Part shown: positions 16,930-26,085 of the stretch, piece after piece
How the letters are laid out: every line of letters starts with the position of its first letter
Position numbering within the stretch: the stretch's first letter is position 1
DNA from: Buttiauxella massiliensis
Lineage (GTDB): Bacteria > Pseudomonadota > Gammaproteobacteria > Enterobacterales > Enterobacteriaceae
NCBI RefSeq assembly: GCF_902500225.1
Contig: NZ_LR722666.1
Location: 1 to 64,000 of the forward strand
DNA length: 64,000 nucleotides
Reading direction: 5' to 3'
Notes under the pieces: model-generated
Databases searched by the model: none
Told to the model about the DNA's origin: nothing
The model's input: the letters and a program-made list of their open reading frames with translations, nothing else
Program-made: the position numbers and the translations under genes

Positions 16930-18303
16930 TTATCGTGCGGCGCGCTGCAAAATAGTGATTGAAGGCTGACGTTGCAACCAACGCATCCGCAGCATCATCA
17001 TAATCGCAGCAGACGTCAGACCGATGATAAAACCGGTCCAGAATCCTGCTGGCCCCATCGGTTCAACAACCCAATCAGTGAGTGCAAGAATATAGCCGCT
17101 TGGCAATCCCAGCACCCAGTAGGCGATAAACGTTATAAAGAAAATGGAGCGTGTATCTTTATAACCACGTAGCACACCGCTGCCGATAACCTGCACGGAA
17201 TCGGAAAGCTGGTAAACCGCCGCCAGTAACATCAGGTGCGCCGCCAGCGCGACAACTTCCGGATTGCTGTTGTAGAGCAGGGCGATGTGCTCACGCATCA
17301 CGATGGTGAAGATAGCAGTGAGGGTTGCCATGCACATACCAACACCAATGCCTGTCCAGGCGGCGGTTTGCGCATCGAGTGTTGAACCCTGGCCCAGACG
17401 GAAGCCCACGCGGATAGTGACTGCCGCTGAAAGCGACATCGGCAAAACGAACATCAGCGAGCTGAAGTTCAGGGCTATCTGGTGACCTGCAACGTCAACA
17501 ATCCCCAATGGTGCGACCAGCAGTGCGACAACCGCAAACAGTGTCACTTCAAAGAACAGAGCCAGGGCAATCGGCAGGCCTAGTTGGGTCAGGCGATATA
17601 TAACTTTCCAGTCGGGCTTGATAAAGCCTTTTGGCAATTTTAAATCGCGCATTGAGCGTGCTTTTCGCACATAAGAAATCATGAAGAAAAACATCACCCA
17701 ATACACCGCAGCAGTTGCTACACCGCAACCTACACCGCCAAGTTCTGGCATGCCAAAGTGGCCGTAAATAAAGATGTAGTTGACCGGAATATTGACCAAC
17801 AGACCAATAAAGCCCATCACCATACCGGGTTTGGTTTTTGCCAGTCCTTCACATTGGTTACGTGCCACTTGGAAGAACAAATAACCCGGGACGCCCCACA
17901 GCAGCGCGCGTAAATAACCCACGGCTTTATCGGCAAGTTCTGGGTCGATATTTTTCATCGCATGAATGATATGGCCCGCATTCCACAGGACAATCATGAT
18001 CAGCGCCGAGACAAATCCCGCCAACCAGAAGCCCTGGCGAATCTGGTGAGCAATACGCTCACGACGGCCTGAACCGTTGAGTTGCGCGACGGTTGGCGTC
18101 AGCGCCATTAACAAGCCATGACCAAAGAGAATGGCGGGTAGCCAGATGGATGTACCGATTGCCACAGCGGCCATATCGGTTGCGCTGTAGCCACCGGCCA
18201 TCACGGTATCGACAAAACCCATTGAGGTTTGTGCAATCTGCGCGAGGATCACGGGTATCGCCAGTGCGAGTAACTGGCGGGCTTCAACTATGTACTTCTG
18301 CAT
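16930..18303 (-). CDS. mdtK: Multidrug efflux protein MdtK (MATE family)
   Basis: A 457-residue protein, the same length as E. coli MdtK (NorM/YdhE), with about twelve hydrophobic segments in two repeated halves. It exports cationic drugs, fluoroquinolones and dipeptides out of the cytoplasm using an ion gradient (family knowledge). The N-terminal [27 protein letters not shown] is a typical MATE start. It lies divergent from ribE and beside the tRNA-Val pair, as in E. coli. Confidence 0.95.
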   Translation of the reverse strand: MQKYIVEARQLLALAIPVILAQIAQTSMGFVDTVMAGGYSATDMAAVAIGTSIWLPAILFGHGLLMALTPTVAQLNGSGRRERIAHQIRQGFWLAGFVSALIMIVLWNAGHIIHAMKNIDPELADKAVGYLRALLWGVPGYLFFQVARNQCEGLAKTKPGMVMGFIGLLVNIPVNYIFIYGHFGMPELGGVGCGVATAAVYWVMFFFMISYVRKARSMRDLKLPKGFIKPDWKVIYRLTQLGLPIALALFFEVTLFAVVALLVAPLGIVDVAGHQIALNFSSLMFVLPMSLSAAVTIRVGFRLGQGSTLDAQTAAWTGIGVGMCMATLTAIFTIVMREHIALLYNSNPEVVALAAHLMLLAAVYQLSDSVQVIGSGVLRGYKDTRSIFFITFIAYWVLGLPSGYILALTDWVVEPMGPAGFWTGFIIGLTSAAIMMMLRMRWLQRQPSITILQRAAR

Positions 18304-18495
18304 TTGAACACCTGAATATTTTTAGTTATTAGAAAGACAGCAAGACCGCCAGAAATGGCAGAAAAATAGGAATCGCAGGGGAATTAGCCTGACTATTGTA
18401 GCGGCAGAAAACGAATACGCCAGCCAAATAATGGTGGGGTAGTGCGGATAGCTGGTAAGCATTTTTTCCAACTGTTAAAGTGTTGCGTTATCTAT

Positions 18496-18620
18496 TATAC
18501 CCGTCATCCTTCGAGCTACAGGGGTGTTGGCTGCACTCACAAACCCCAGTCACTTACTCAAGTAAGCTCCTGGGATTTGCTCCCTGGCCGCCTACCTGTA
18601 ACTGGAATGCTAACGGGTAT
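18496..18620. repeat. ERIC element upstream of ribE
   Basis: A 125-bp element with imperfect terminal inverted repeats (TATACCCG and CGGGTAT) and the conserved ERIC core: CCCAGTCACTTACTC followed by AAGTAAGCTCCTGGG. It ends only 33 bp before the ribE start, so it is probably part of the ribE leader. Together with ordinary AT-rich sequence at 18304-18495 it fills the mdtK-ribE gap. No FMN riboswitch is visible there. Confidence 0.85.
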
Positions 18621-18653
18621 GTTCAATACCATTTAATTACCAGGAGCTTTACG

Positions 18654-19295
18654 ATGTTTACAGGTATTGTGCAGGGCACTGCAACCCTGGTCTCCATTGA
18701 TGAGAAACCTAACTTCCGTACGCACGTCATTGAAATGCCCGATGCGATGTTACCTGGCCTTGAAACAGGGGCGTCGGTTGCGCACAACGGCTGTTGTTTG
18801 ACTGTCACAGAAATCAATGGCAACCACGTCAGCTTTGATCTTATGAAAGAGACGCTGCGCATCACCAATCTCGGCGAGCTAGTGGTGGGCGACAGTGTCA
18901 ACGTTGAACGCGCTGCCAAATTTAATGATGAAATCGGCGGGCATCTTATGTCCGGTCATATTATGACCACCGCCGAAGTGGCGAAAATTTTGACCTCAGA
19001 AAATAACCGCCAAATCTGGTTTAAAATGCGCGATAAAACGTTGATGAAATATATCCTGCATAAAGGATATATCGGCATTGATGGTATTAGCCTGACGGTG
19101 GGTGAAGTGACAGCATCGCGTTTCTGCGTGCATTTAATTCCTGAAACGCTTGAGCGCACCACGCTTGGCAGCAAGAAACTTGGCAATCGTATTAATATCG
19201 AAATTGACCCGCAAACCCAGGCAATTGTAGATACCGTTGAGCGCGTGCTGGCGCAGCGTGAAGCGACTTTGGATGCATTACTACCGAAGGCGTGA
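18654..19295 (+). CDS. ribE: Riboflavin synthase alpha subunit
   Basis: A 213-residue enzyme, exactly the E. coli length (also called RibC). It begins with the family signature MFTGIVQG and has two similar lumazine-binding halves; the second starts near [18 protein letters not shown]. It converts two 6,7-dimethyl-8-ribityllumazine molecules to riboflavin plus a pyrimidinedione. The ATG at 18654 is preceded by CAGGAG; upstream in-frame codons run through the ERIC element and are not coding. Confidence 0.97.
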   Translation: MFTGIVQGTATLVSIDEKPNFRTHVIEMPDAMLPGLETGASVAHNGCCLTVTEINGNHVSFDLMKETLRITNLGELVVGDSVNVERAAKFNDEIGGHLMSGHIMTTAEVAKILTSENNRQIWFKMRDKTLMKYILHKGYIGIDGISLTVGEVTASRFCVHLIPETLERTTLGSKKLGNRINIEIDPQTQAIVDTVERVLAQREATLDALLPKA

Positions 19296-19304
19296 GGTTG
19301 AAAC

Positions 19305-19379
19305 GGTGGATGATGCCTACGGCTTATCCACCCTACAGTTTCGAGCGTTAGGTCGGATTAGCGTAAGCGACATCCGACT
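19305..19379. repeat. REP-like palindrome pair (BIME)
   Basis: Two imperfect palindromes lie between convergent ribE and the LacI-family gene: one near GGTGGATGATGCC with TTATCCACCC, and GGTCGGATTAGCG with GACATCCGAC. The second is close to the unit at 58261. Confidence 0.7.
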
Positions 19380-19382
19380 GTA

Positions 19383-20306
19383 TTAAGCAATCAACAAACT
19401 TCCGCGCACCAAATCACTGGTATGCCGTTCACCAAGCAACAACTCTACCGCCCGACGGGCAATACTCTCCAGTGGATATTTAATTGCGGGAATAGCATTC
19501 GAACCAGGCATTCGGGTTGAGCCGTCAAGACTGAACACCATCACCTGCTCAGGTACTTTTAACTGGTATTGATTGAGCATCATCACTGCTTCTTGCGCCT
19601 GCGTATCATCGGTGACCAGCAGCGCAGAAAACTTCACTCCACGGTTTATCAAGCGTTGTAGTGCAATGCGCACCGATGATTCATCGTCAATTACCAGTTG
19701 GCGGTTGAAGGGCACCACATGGTTGTGAAGCGCCTGATGATAACCTTCAAGTGTGAGCGCTGCCGCTTCACCACTGGCAAAGTTAATCAAAGCGATTTGT
19801 CGCCGCTTTTGATTACATAAATAATGCACTGCCGTTTCGGCAGCAAAAATATGGTCACACTGGATACTGAGGTTATGTGAGCCGCTTAGGCAATCAATCA
19901 ACATGATTTCGTCATCAAGTTCCGGTAACGGAAAACGAGCGCCCACCACCACCAATGCATCACATAACCCATTTGAAAGCTCCTGAGCTGCAAGGGCCAC
20001 ACTGTCATGGTCATTGGCAAAGCGTAACAGCAAATGTTTCTGATGCTGATTAAGCTGTTTCTCAAGTGCCTGTAGATAACCAGTTGACTGCTGAATATGT
20101 TCGGTTGCGCAGATAACGCCAATGCAATTAGTTGACTGGGAACTCAAAGATTGAGCGATAGCATTCGGCTTGTAGTTAAGTATTTCCGCCGCGCGTAAAA
20201 CGGCCTGGCGACTCTCTTCTTTCACGCCGCGACTGCCGCTTAAAACACGCGAAACGGTTGCTTTAGAAACCTGCGCCAGGCGTGCTACATCATTAATATT
20301 CGACAT
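19383..20306 (-). CDS. LacI-family repressor of the beta-glucoside operon (AscG-like)
   Basis: A 307-residue regulator, shorter than the usual 330-340. The N-terminal helix-turn-helix and hinge (NINDVARLAQVSKATVSRVL) are clear, followed by a periplasmic-binding-like effector domain. It is the last gene of the operon, 56 bp after the glucosidase gene, so the repressor is probably co-expressed with its targets. A perfect palindrome, TGGAAACCGGTTTCCA, near the operon promoter is the likely operator and resembles the known AscG box TGAAACCGGTTTCA. The inducer is probably a phosphorylated or free beta-glucoside (inference). Confidence 0.88.
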   Translation of the reverse strand: MSNINDVARLAQVSKATVSRVLSGSRGVKEESRQAVLRAAEILNYKPNAIAQSLSSQSTNCIGVICATEHIQQSTGYLQALEKQLNQHQKHLLLRFANDHDSVALAAQELSNGLCDALVVVGARFPLPELDDEIMLIDCLSGSHNLSIQCDHIFAAETAVHYLCNQKRRQIALINFASGEAAALTLEGYHQALHNHVVPFNRQLVIDDESSVRIALQRLINRGVKFSALLVTDDTQAQEAVMMLNQYQLKVPEQVMVFSLDGSTRMPGSNAIPAIKYPLESIARRAVELLLGERHTSDLVRGSLLIA

Positions 20307-20362
20307 GGTGTGAGTTTCCTGCTTCTCAGCCAGAAACGGGCCTTGCGGCCCGTATGCTGAGA

Positions 20363-21754
20363 TTACGTACGATCGTTAAAGCCATTTTCTGCGGCGGTTG
20401 CTCTGTACCACTCGCCGCTTTTCTTGATGGTGCGTTGCTGAGTCTCAAGGTTTAATGAGACAAAACCGTAACGGTTTTTATAGGCGTTGCACCAGGACCA
20501 GTTATCAATAAACGTCCACATGTGATAACCGAGGCAATTGCTGCCTTCGCTGATGCCTTTATGCAGCCATTTCAAGTGATCGCTCACGAAATCAATGCGG
20601 TAATCATCCTGAATCTGGCCGTTTTCGTCGAAGCGCTGTTCGTTTTCAACGCCCATGCCATTCTCGGAAATGTAGCAATTTGGGTTGCCGTAATTTTCAC
20701 GCAGGTTGGTGAGAATGTCGTAAATCCCTTGCTCGTAGATTTCCCAGCCGCGATACGGATTCATTTTGCGGCCTGGCATTTCGTAGGACTCGAAGAACCA
20801 CTCTGGCATAAACGGACTGTCAGGGTTTACCAGTGAATCGCGGCATTTGATGCGGCGCGGCTGGTAGTAGTTGATACCGAGTAAATCGACGACACCTGCC
20901 GCCAACAACTCTTTGTCACCAGGATGGCATTCAGGCAATTGGCCATGCTCTTTCAATAAGGCCACCAACTCTTGCGGATATTCACCACGCAAAGCAGGGT
21001 CAAGGAAGCTGCGGTTAAACATCAGGTCAGCAATGTTTGCAGCTTTCACATCCGCAGGGTTTTGCGAACGCGGGTAAGAAGGGGTGAGGTTCAGGATAAT
21101 ACCGATTTCGCCGCCGTCATTACGCTCGTGATAAGCCTTTACCGCCAGAGAGTGGGCGATCATGGTGTGGTAGGCAACGGTGGCTGCACGTTTGAAATCC
21201 ACCACGTTCGGGTAATGGAAGTCGTACAGATAGCCGCCTTCGACGGGTACAACTGGCTCATTGAAAGTGAACCAATGCTTCACGCGGTCGCCAAACAGCT
21301 CGAAACAAACATTCGCAAATTCAGCATAAGCCGTGACAACGTCACGGTTTTCCCAGCCGCCTTGCTGCTGCATTACCATCGGCATATCAAAGTGGAACAG
21401 GTTGATAAATGGCTTAATTCCCTGCGCCAACAGTTCGTCAATAACTTGATTATAGAAGGTCACAGCTTCCTGATTTACCGCACCGCGCCCTTCAGGGATC
21501 AGGCGTGCCCAGGAAATTGAGGTACGGAAAGTATTGTGATTCAGCTCTTTCAGCAGGGCGATATCTTGCTTCCAGTTCTTATAGAACGTGGAGGTGTCTG
21601 CCGGGCCTACGCCGTTATGAAAACGGGTCGGTTGTTCTTTAAACCACTGATCCCAAATGGTGGCTGACTTGCCAAAAGAGAGCGTTTCACCTTCAGTTTG
21701 CGGTGCTGAACTGGCGCTGCCCCACCAAAAATTATCAGGAAATACGTATTTCAT
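20363..21754 (-). CDS. 6-phospho-beta-glucosidase (glycoside hydrolase family 1)
   Basis: A 463-residue GH1 enzyme. The acid/base Glu lies in FTFNEP and the nucleophile Glu in YISENGMG; NFWWGSASSAPQTEG is the family start. The C-terminal section SWCNAYKNRYGFVSL fits the phosphate-binding loop of 6-phospho-beta-glucosidases such as AscB, BglA and BglB. It would hydrolyse phosphorylated cellobiose-, arbutin- or salicin-like sugars delivered by the PTS permease encoded upstream. GAGGAA precedes the ATG. The exact sugar cannot be read from sequence. Confidence 0.92.
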   Translation of the reverse strand: MKYVFPDNFWWGSASSAPQTEGETLSFGKSATIWDQWFKEQPTRFHNGVGPADTSTFYKNWKQDIALLKELNHNTFRTSISWARLIPEGRGAVNQEAVTFYNQVIDELLAQGIKPFINLFHFDMPMVMQQQGGWENRDVVTAYAEFANVCFELFGDRVKHWFTFNEPVVPVEGGYLYDFHYPNVVDFKRAATVAYHTMIAHSLAVKAYHERNDGGEIGIILNLTPSYPRSQNPADVKAANIADLMFNRSFLDPALRGEYPQELVALLKEHGQLPECHPGDKELLAAGVVDLLGINYYQPRRIKCRDSLVNPDSPFMPEWFFESYEMPGRKMNPYRGWEIYEQGIYDILTNLRENYGNPNCYISENGMGVENEQRFDENGQIQDDYRIDFVSDHLKWLHKGISEGSNCLGYHMWTFIDNWSWCNAYKNRYGFVSLNLETQQRTIKKSGEWYRATAAENGFNDRT

Positions 21755-21804
21755 TTTCGTTCCTCGTTTGACGTGCCTGCCATCCGGGCAGGCAATAAAA
21801 AATA

Positions 21805-23124
21805 TCAGTTTGCTGTAATCGGGCTGTTACTTTCCTGCGCATTACGATCTTCATCCTGTTTCAGCAGGGTGCGCTCATAAGCCTTCAGGAATGGGTAATA
21901 CATCACAGCCGACATGACCATACAAATCAGGCACATGATTACGGGACTTACCGCCCAGTTTGCGGCCCATGAAGCACCAATTGGCGCCGGTGTGGTCCAT
22001 GGTGTCAGCGAGACAACCTGTGCAACCCAGCCTAATTTGGTGGCGATATAAGCAAGTGTTGCGTTAATCATCGGCACTAAAGTAAACGGCAGGAAGAACA
22101 TCGGGTTCATGATGATTGGCGTGCCGAACAGAATCGGCTCGTTGATATTAAAGAAGCTTGGCACCACGCCCATTTTGCCGATGGTGCGCAGGTGAATCGC
22201 ACGACTACGTAATAGCAAGAACGCCAGTGGCAGCGTTGACCCCACACCGCCAATCAACAGATAGTGGTCCCAGAAACCTTGCAAATAGATATGCGGCAGA
22301 ACATTGCCCGCAGCCAGAGCGGTCTGGTTAGCTGAAAGGTTCGCCATCCAGAACGGGTTCATAATCCCGGTAACAATAAGCGCGCCGTGAATACCAGCGA
22401 ACCACAAAATCTGGCAAATAAAGACGGAAATCAAAATCGCCGGCAGCGAGTCGGATGCGGATACTAACGGCGCCAGCAGATGCATGATCGCTTCGGGAAT
22501 AATCATCCCTGTGGTGGACTCAATAAATAAATTTAGCGGGTGCAGGGTGGCAACAATCACCACAACCGGAATCAGAATTTCAAATGAGCGCGCAACGCCT
22601 GTCGGCACTTCTTTCGGCAAACGGATGGTGATGTTGTGGCGTTTTAAGAACGCGTACATTTCGCTGGCGTAAATCGCCGTGATCAGCGCGGTGAAAATGC
22701 CCTGGCCAGAGAAGTACTGCGTTGAAATCTGCCCGTCTTTATACGGTGCGGCGACCAGTAAAAAGGCCATAAACGCCAGTAAGCCGGTCATTATCGGGTC
22801 GAGCTTATAGTGCTTCCCGAGACTTGCGCCGATACCGACAGAAATAAAGAACGTCATCACCCCCATGCTGAGGTTAAACGGCAACATCAACTGTTCACGA
22901 TAGGTGAGAGAGAAATTCAGCCATGATCGCGCGAAACTCCAACTGCTGTCTGGCGAGAACGGCGGGAAGATAAACACTAACAAGAATGAACCGATGATCA
23001 TAAACGGAAGGGCGGAGATAAAACCGTCGCGAATAGCGATGACATGGCGCTGAGAGCCCATTGCTCCTGCCATTGGCGTGACTTTTTGCTCAATCACATT
23101 GACCATTTTTTGGTACATGCTCAT
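21805..23124 (-). CDS. PTS cellobiose/beta-glucoside permease, EIIC subunit only
   Basis: A 439-residue integral membrane protein of the lactose/cellobiose (CelB/ChbC) EIIC family with about ten hydrophobic segments; GVVPSFFNINEPILFGTPI is the conserved EIIC motif. The start at 23124 follows AAGGA. A longer ORF to 23193 would begin inside the operator and is rejected. No EIIA or EIIB domain is fused or encoded nearby, unlike AscF or the chb operon, so it must borrow phosphorylation partners from elsewhere. It is the first gene of the inserted operon. Confidence 0.9.
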   Translation of the reverse strand: MSMYQKMVNVIEQKVTPMAGAMGSQRHVIAIRDGFISALPFMIIGSFLLVFIFPPFSPDSSWSFARSWLNFSLTYREQLMLPFNLSMGVMTFFISVGIGASLGKHYKLDPIMTGLLAFMAFLLVAAPYKDGQISTQYFSGQGIFTALITAIYASEMYAFLKRHNITIRLPKEVPTGVARSFEILIPVVVIVATLHPLNLFIESTTGMIIPEAIMHLLAPLVSASDSLPAILISVFICQILWFAGIHGALIVTGIMNPFWMANLSANQTALAAGNVLPHIYLQGFWDHYLLIGGVGSTLPLAFLLLRSRAIHLRTIGKMGVVPSFFNINEPILFGTPIIMNPMFFLPFTLVPMINATLAYIATKLGWVAQVVSLTPWTTPAPIGASWAANWAVSPVIMCLICMVMSAVMYYPFLKAYERTLLKQDEDRNAQESNSPITAN

Positions 23125-23176
23125 GGCGGTATCCTTGCTATTGTTTTTTGGAAAGTGGACTGATTGTGAAACAAGA

Positions 23177-23192
23177 TGGAAACCGGTTTCCA
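23177..23192. promoter_or_regulatory. Perfect palindromic operator of the beta-glucoside operon
   Basis: TGGAAACCGGTTTCCA is a perfect 16-bp palindrome with a central CG, the hallmark of LacI/GalR-family sites. It overlaps the expected transcription start and is close to the AscG consensus. Confidence 0.85.
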
Positions 23193-23195
23193 ATG

Positions 23196-23224
23196 AATAA
23201 AGAGATAAGTGTTAACGGGATCAA
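23196..23224 (-). promoter_or_regulatory. Predicted promoter of the beta-glucoside operon
   Basis: Minus strand: -35 TTGATC (23224-23219), 17-bp spacer, -10 TTTATT (23201-23196). The -10 is followed directly by the palindromic operator. Confidence 0.6.
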
Positions 23225-23250
23225 ACTCGTGAAGAAAGGAGCGCAGGAAA

Positions 23251-23266
23251 CGTGAAGAGACTCACA
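23251..23266. promoter_or_regulatory. CRP-like site upstream of the beta-glucoside operon
   Basis: CGTGAAGAGACTCACA matches TGTGA-N6-TCACA at 9 of 10 positions. Its centre is about 70 bp upstream of the predicted transcription start, a class I activating position. Confidence 0.7.
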
Positions 23267-23331
23267 TTTTGTTAAGAAAATGCTACATGCTTGCGAGGAT
23301 TGAGTTTACCCCGGCGGTGCCGGGGTGGAAA

Positions 23332-24480
23332 TCAGTGCGGAACCCGTAAACCGTTTTCGACGCCACGAGTGAAGACGACTTGCCAAAGCTGGATATCACG
23401 TGCACGGAAGGCTCCGGCACAAGCATTCAGATAATAACTAAACATGCGTTTGAATCGTTCTGAATAGTTATCTGCAATTTCCGGCCAAAAGTTATTGAAG
23501 CGTTCATGCCATGCCATCAGTGTTTTGTCGTAGTCGGCGCCAAAATTATGCCAATCTTCCATCACAAAATGACCTTCACTGGCATCGGCAATCTGGCGCA
23601 CTGATGGCAGGCAGCCATTAGGGAAAATGTACTTGTCTATCCATGGGTCAACACCATTGAAGGTTTTATTCGAGCCAATGGTATGCAGCAGGAAAATACC
23701 GTCAGGTTTTAGGTTGCGGTCGGCAACATCAAAATAGGTGGCATAGTTTTTCGGCCCAACATGTTCGAACATGCCGACAGAAACAATGCGGTCAAATTGC
23801 ATATCCAGTTCGCGATAATCTTGCAGCGCAATATTAACGTTAAGCCCGGTACAACGCTCTTGCGCCATTTTTTGTTGTTCGGCGGAGATGGTTACACCGT
23901 GAACGGCCACGCCGTAATTCCGGGCAGCAAATTCTGCCAGACCGCCCCAGCCGCAACCAATATCAAGTAGCGTCATTCCTGGCTCAAGATGCAGCTTATC
24001 GCAAATCATTTTAAGCTTGGCGTTTTGTGCATCACTTAGCGTAATAGCGTCTTTCCAATAACCGCAGGAATATTGCATATGTTCATCAAGCATACGGCTA
24101 AATAAGTCATTGCCCAGATCATAATGTTCTTTACCGACTATCCACGCGCGTTTTTTGGATTGCAGATTAACTAAGCGCGCGGCGGCTACACGTAGCGTGT
24201 CTTTTAAATGGTGAGGGAGTTGCTGCTCAAGTCCGGCGCGAATGGCGTTATGGAAAAAAATATCCAGTCGTTCGCAGTCCCACCAGCCGTCCATATAGCT
24301 TTCACCAAGACCCAGTGTACCCTCTTGCAGAACACGCTTAAAAAATTCGGGATGCTTAACCTGTATATCGAAGGGGCGTGGGCCATTAATTTCTACCCCT
24401 GCTCGCGTGAGCATATCGTTCACAATCCGATACCACGGGTTATTTCTTATTCTGACTTCTTCTATACACGATGAACTCAT
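23332..24480 (-). CDS. cfa: Cyclopropane fatty acyl phospholipid synthase
   Basis: A 382-residue enzyme, as in E. coli. The SAM-binding motif LLDIGCGWGGLAEFAA is near the middle, with family blocks EHMQYSCGYW and DRIVSVGMFEHVG. It methylenates unsaturated acyl chains of membrane phospholipids as cells enter stationary phase, increasing acid tolerance. It has a roughly 300-bp 5' region with hairpins and a SlyA-type palindrome. In E. coli it lies next to ribE; here the beta-glucoside operon separates them. Confidence 0.97.
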   Translation of the reverse strand: MSSSCIEEVRIRNNPWYRIVNDMLTRAGVEINGPRPFDIQVKHPEFFKRVLQEGTLGLGESYMDGWWDCERLDIFFHNAIRAGLEQQLPHHLKDTLRVAAARLVNLQSKKRAWIVGKEHYDLGNDLFSRMLDEHMQYSCGYWKDAITLSDAQNAKLKMICDKLHLEPGMTLLDIGCGWGGLAEFAARNYGVAVHGVTISAEQQKMAQERCTGLNVNIALQDYRELDMQFDRIVSVGMFEHVGPKNYATYFDVADRNLKPDGIFLLHTIGSNKTFNGVDPWIDKYIFPNGCLPSVRQIADASEGHFVMEDWHNFGADYDKTLMAWHERFNNFWPEIADNYSERFKRMFSYYLNACAGAFRARDIQLWQVVFTRGVENGLRVPH

Positions 24481-24625
24481 AGCTTCTCCATCACCAATGT
24501 GAAAGGAACCTTAAAACAGCGTAGACGCTATTTTGGGCATGTGAGAAATGTTACGGAAAATTCCGTGTGCCTGATATCCGACGTAGAACAGAGAAAGGGG
24601 GCTTGGCGCCCCAAAAAACAGCTGT

Positions 24626-24660
24626 AAAACAAAAACGGGAGCCAAGAGGCTCCCGTTTTA
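24626..24660 (-). terminator. Strong terminator between punC and cfa
   Basis: AAAACGGGAGCC and GGCTCCCGTTTT form a 12-bp perfect stem with a 4-base loop. On the minus strand a TTTTTGTTTT tract follows. It should end punC transcription. If cfa has a long leader as in E. coli, it could also lie inside that leader. Confidence 0.85.
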
Positions 24661-24737
24661 ATGTGATTATTATGGTGTTATTTGTTGAGCCGTTTATGAG
24701 TATAGGCTCGCTTAAGCGGTGATTCAATCACATATTC

Positions 24738-24749
24738 TTAGCAAGCTAA
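24738..24749. promoter_or_regulatory. SlyA-type palindrome TTAGCAAGCTAA between punC and cfa
   Basis: This is identical to the 12-bp site in front of slyA at 40838-40849 and to the published SlyA consensus. Its centre is about 263 bp upstream of the cfa start codon. Confidence 0.6.
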
Positions 24750-24776
24750 TCATGTTGAGACTGAGCAATTTTAATC

Positions 24777-25970
24777 TTAATGTGCATCCGATTCAGCCGG
24801 TTGCCAGACTTCGGCATTTTTACGGCGCTGAAGCAGATAACCCAGCATGGCCAGAGCTATTGTTACCAGCATGACACTGGTGGTTGTCAGCAGTGGTGTA
24901 GCGACCAACCACGACACCATTAAACTTGCCAGGAAGCACAGGCCCAATTGCAGCGTGTTTTGCAGCGCAGCGGCTTTACCCGTGGCTTGCGGGAAAGGCA
25001 ATAGTGCAGAAGCAACAACGATTGGGTAAATCGCCCCGTTGGCAATCGCCATGATACAGAATGGGATGAGCAGCATGGTCAGGTTCGCATGTCCACTGAT
25101 TGATACCGCCCAGGTGCCGAAAACACTCAACGTATATAACGCCAGCAACCACGGCAGCATTTGCTTGCCTTGCCATTTTTGCAGTGCGCTACGGCAGCCA
25201 TAACCACCAATCAGGAAGGCGATAGTTTGCGGCACATAGCTCAGGCCAATTGCCGCCGGGCTGTAACCCATATCGTTCAGAATAAACGGAGAACCGGTCA
25301 GCCAGGCAAAGAAGCTGGCAGAGCAAGCTGCGTAAATCAACACGTTGCCGCTATAAACACGAGAGCGCAGCAACGACATAAAGCTGACTTTATTGTCTTC
25401 TGTTTGCGGGTGATGCTGGGTACGTGGTTTCAGACGCAGAGTTGGGATCATCAGCACCAGCGTGATGGCAAACAGTGTGGCGAAAATCGCCTGCCAGTCA
25501 AAGTGGGTCAAAATCCAGCTACCCAAAAGTGGAGCCAGTGCAGGAGACAGACCAACCAGCGGCATAATCGTTGCAAAAATACGATTTGCGCGGTTTGCCG
25601 GGTAGTAATCGGTCACCAGTGCCTGCCAGCTTACCGCGGCAGAACAAACACCAACGGCCTGAACGAAGCGCAACACCAGCAGAGCGGTGGCACTTTCTAC
25701 CCACAACATTCCAATACAACCGACGGCGAACAGACTCAGACCGGCCAGCAAAACTGGTTTACGTCCGAAATGGTCTGACAGCGGCCCCCACATTAACTGG
25801 GCAAACGCAAAGCCCGCAAGGAACAGGCTCAGGCTCGCACTGACGGCGGAGGCATCGGTCTGTAAATCTTGCTGAATGGCAGCGAAAGCAGGCAGATACA
25901 TGTCTGTGGCAAGGAAGCCCAGAACACTTAATCCAGCCAGCCAGATAAGAAATCCTTTTGATGGTTGCAT
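24777..25970 (-). CDS. punC: Purine nucleoside MFS transporter PunC (YdhC, Bcr/CflA family)
   Basis: A 397-residue twelve-helix MFS protein of the Bcr/CflA drug-antiporter-like family, with motif [17 protein letters not shown] after helix 2. The E. coli orthologue YdhC was renamed PunC after evidence of inosine/guanosine uptake. It is divergent from its regulator punR, with about 115 bp between them, which must hold both promoters. Confidence 0.92.
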   Translation of the reverse strand: MQPSKGFLIWLAGLSVLGFLATDMYLPAFAAIQQDLQTDASAVSASLSLFLAGFAFAQLMWGPLSDHFGRKPVLLAGLSLFAVGCIGMLWVESATALLVLRFVQAVGVCSAAVSWQALVTDYYPANRANRIFATIMPLVGLSPALAPLLGSWILTHFDWQAIFATLFAITLVLMIPTLRLKPRTQHHPQTEDNKVSFMSLLRSRVYSGNVLIYAACSASFFAWLTGSPFILNDMGYSPAAIGLSYVPQTIAFLIGGYGCRSALQKWQGKQMLPWLLALYTLSVFGTWAVSISGHANLTMLLIPFCIMAIANGAIYPIVVASALLPFPQATGKAAALQNTLQLGLCFLASLMVSWLVATPLLTTTSVMLVTIALAMLGYLLQRRKNAEVWQPAESDAH

Positions 25971-26085
25971 AATTTTCTCTTGTTTTATCTTGCAGGTTGA
26001 TCGCCGCGAGAGTGTACGGAGTGCAAATAGGCTTGTGAAACGCTAATATTTGTAGGTTGCGTTCAAAAATTTTGTGAGCAGAGAA

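Noticed and set aside
18304..18653. FMN riboswitch before ribE
   Set aside because: None of the conserved FMN element blocks could be recognised; the gap is occupied by an ERIC element.
20972..21520. 182-residue plus-strand ORF opposite the GH1 gene
   Set aside because: Antisense shadow of the conserved glucosidase.
25161..25778. 205-residue plus-strand ORF opposite punC
   Set aside because: Antisense shadow of a conserved MFS gene; composition unlike a real protein.
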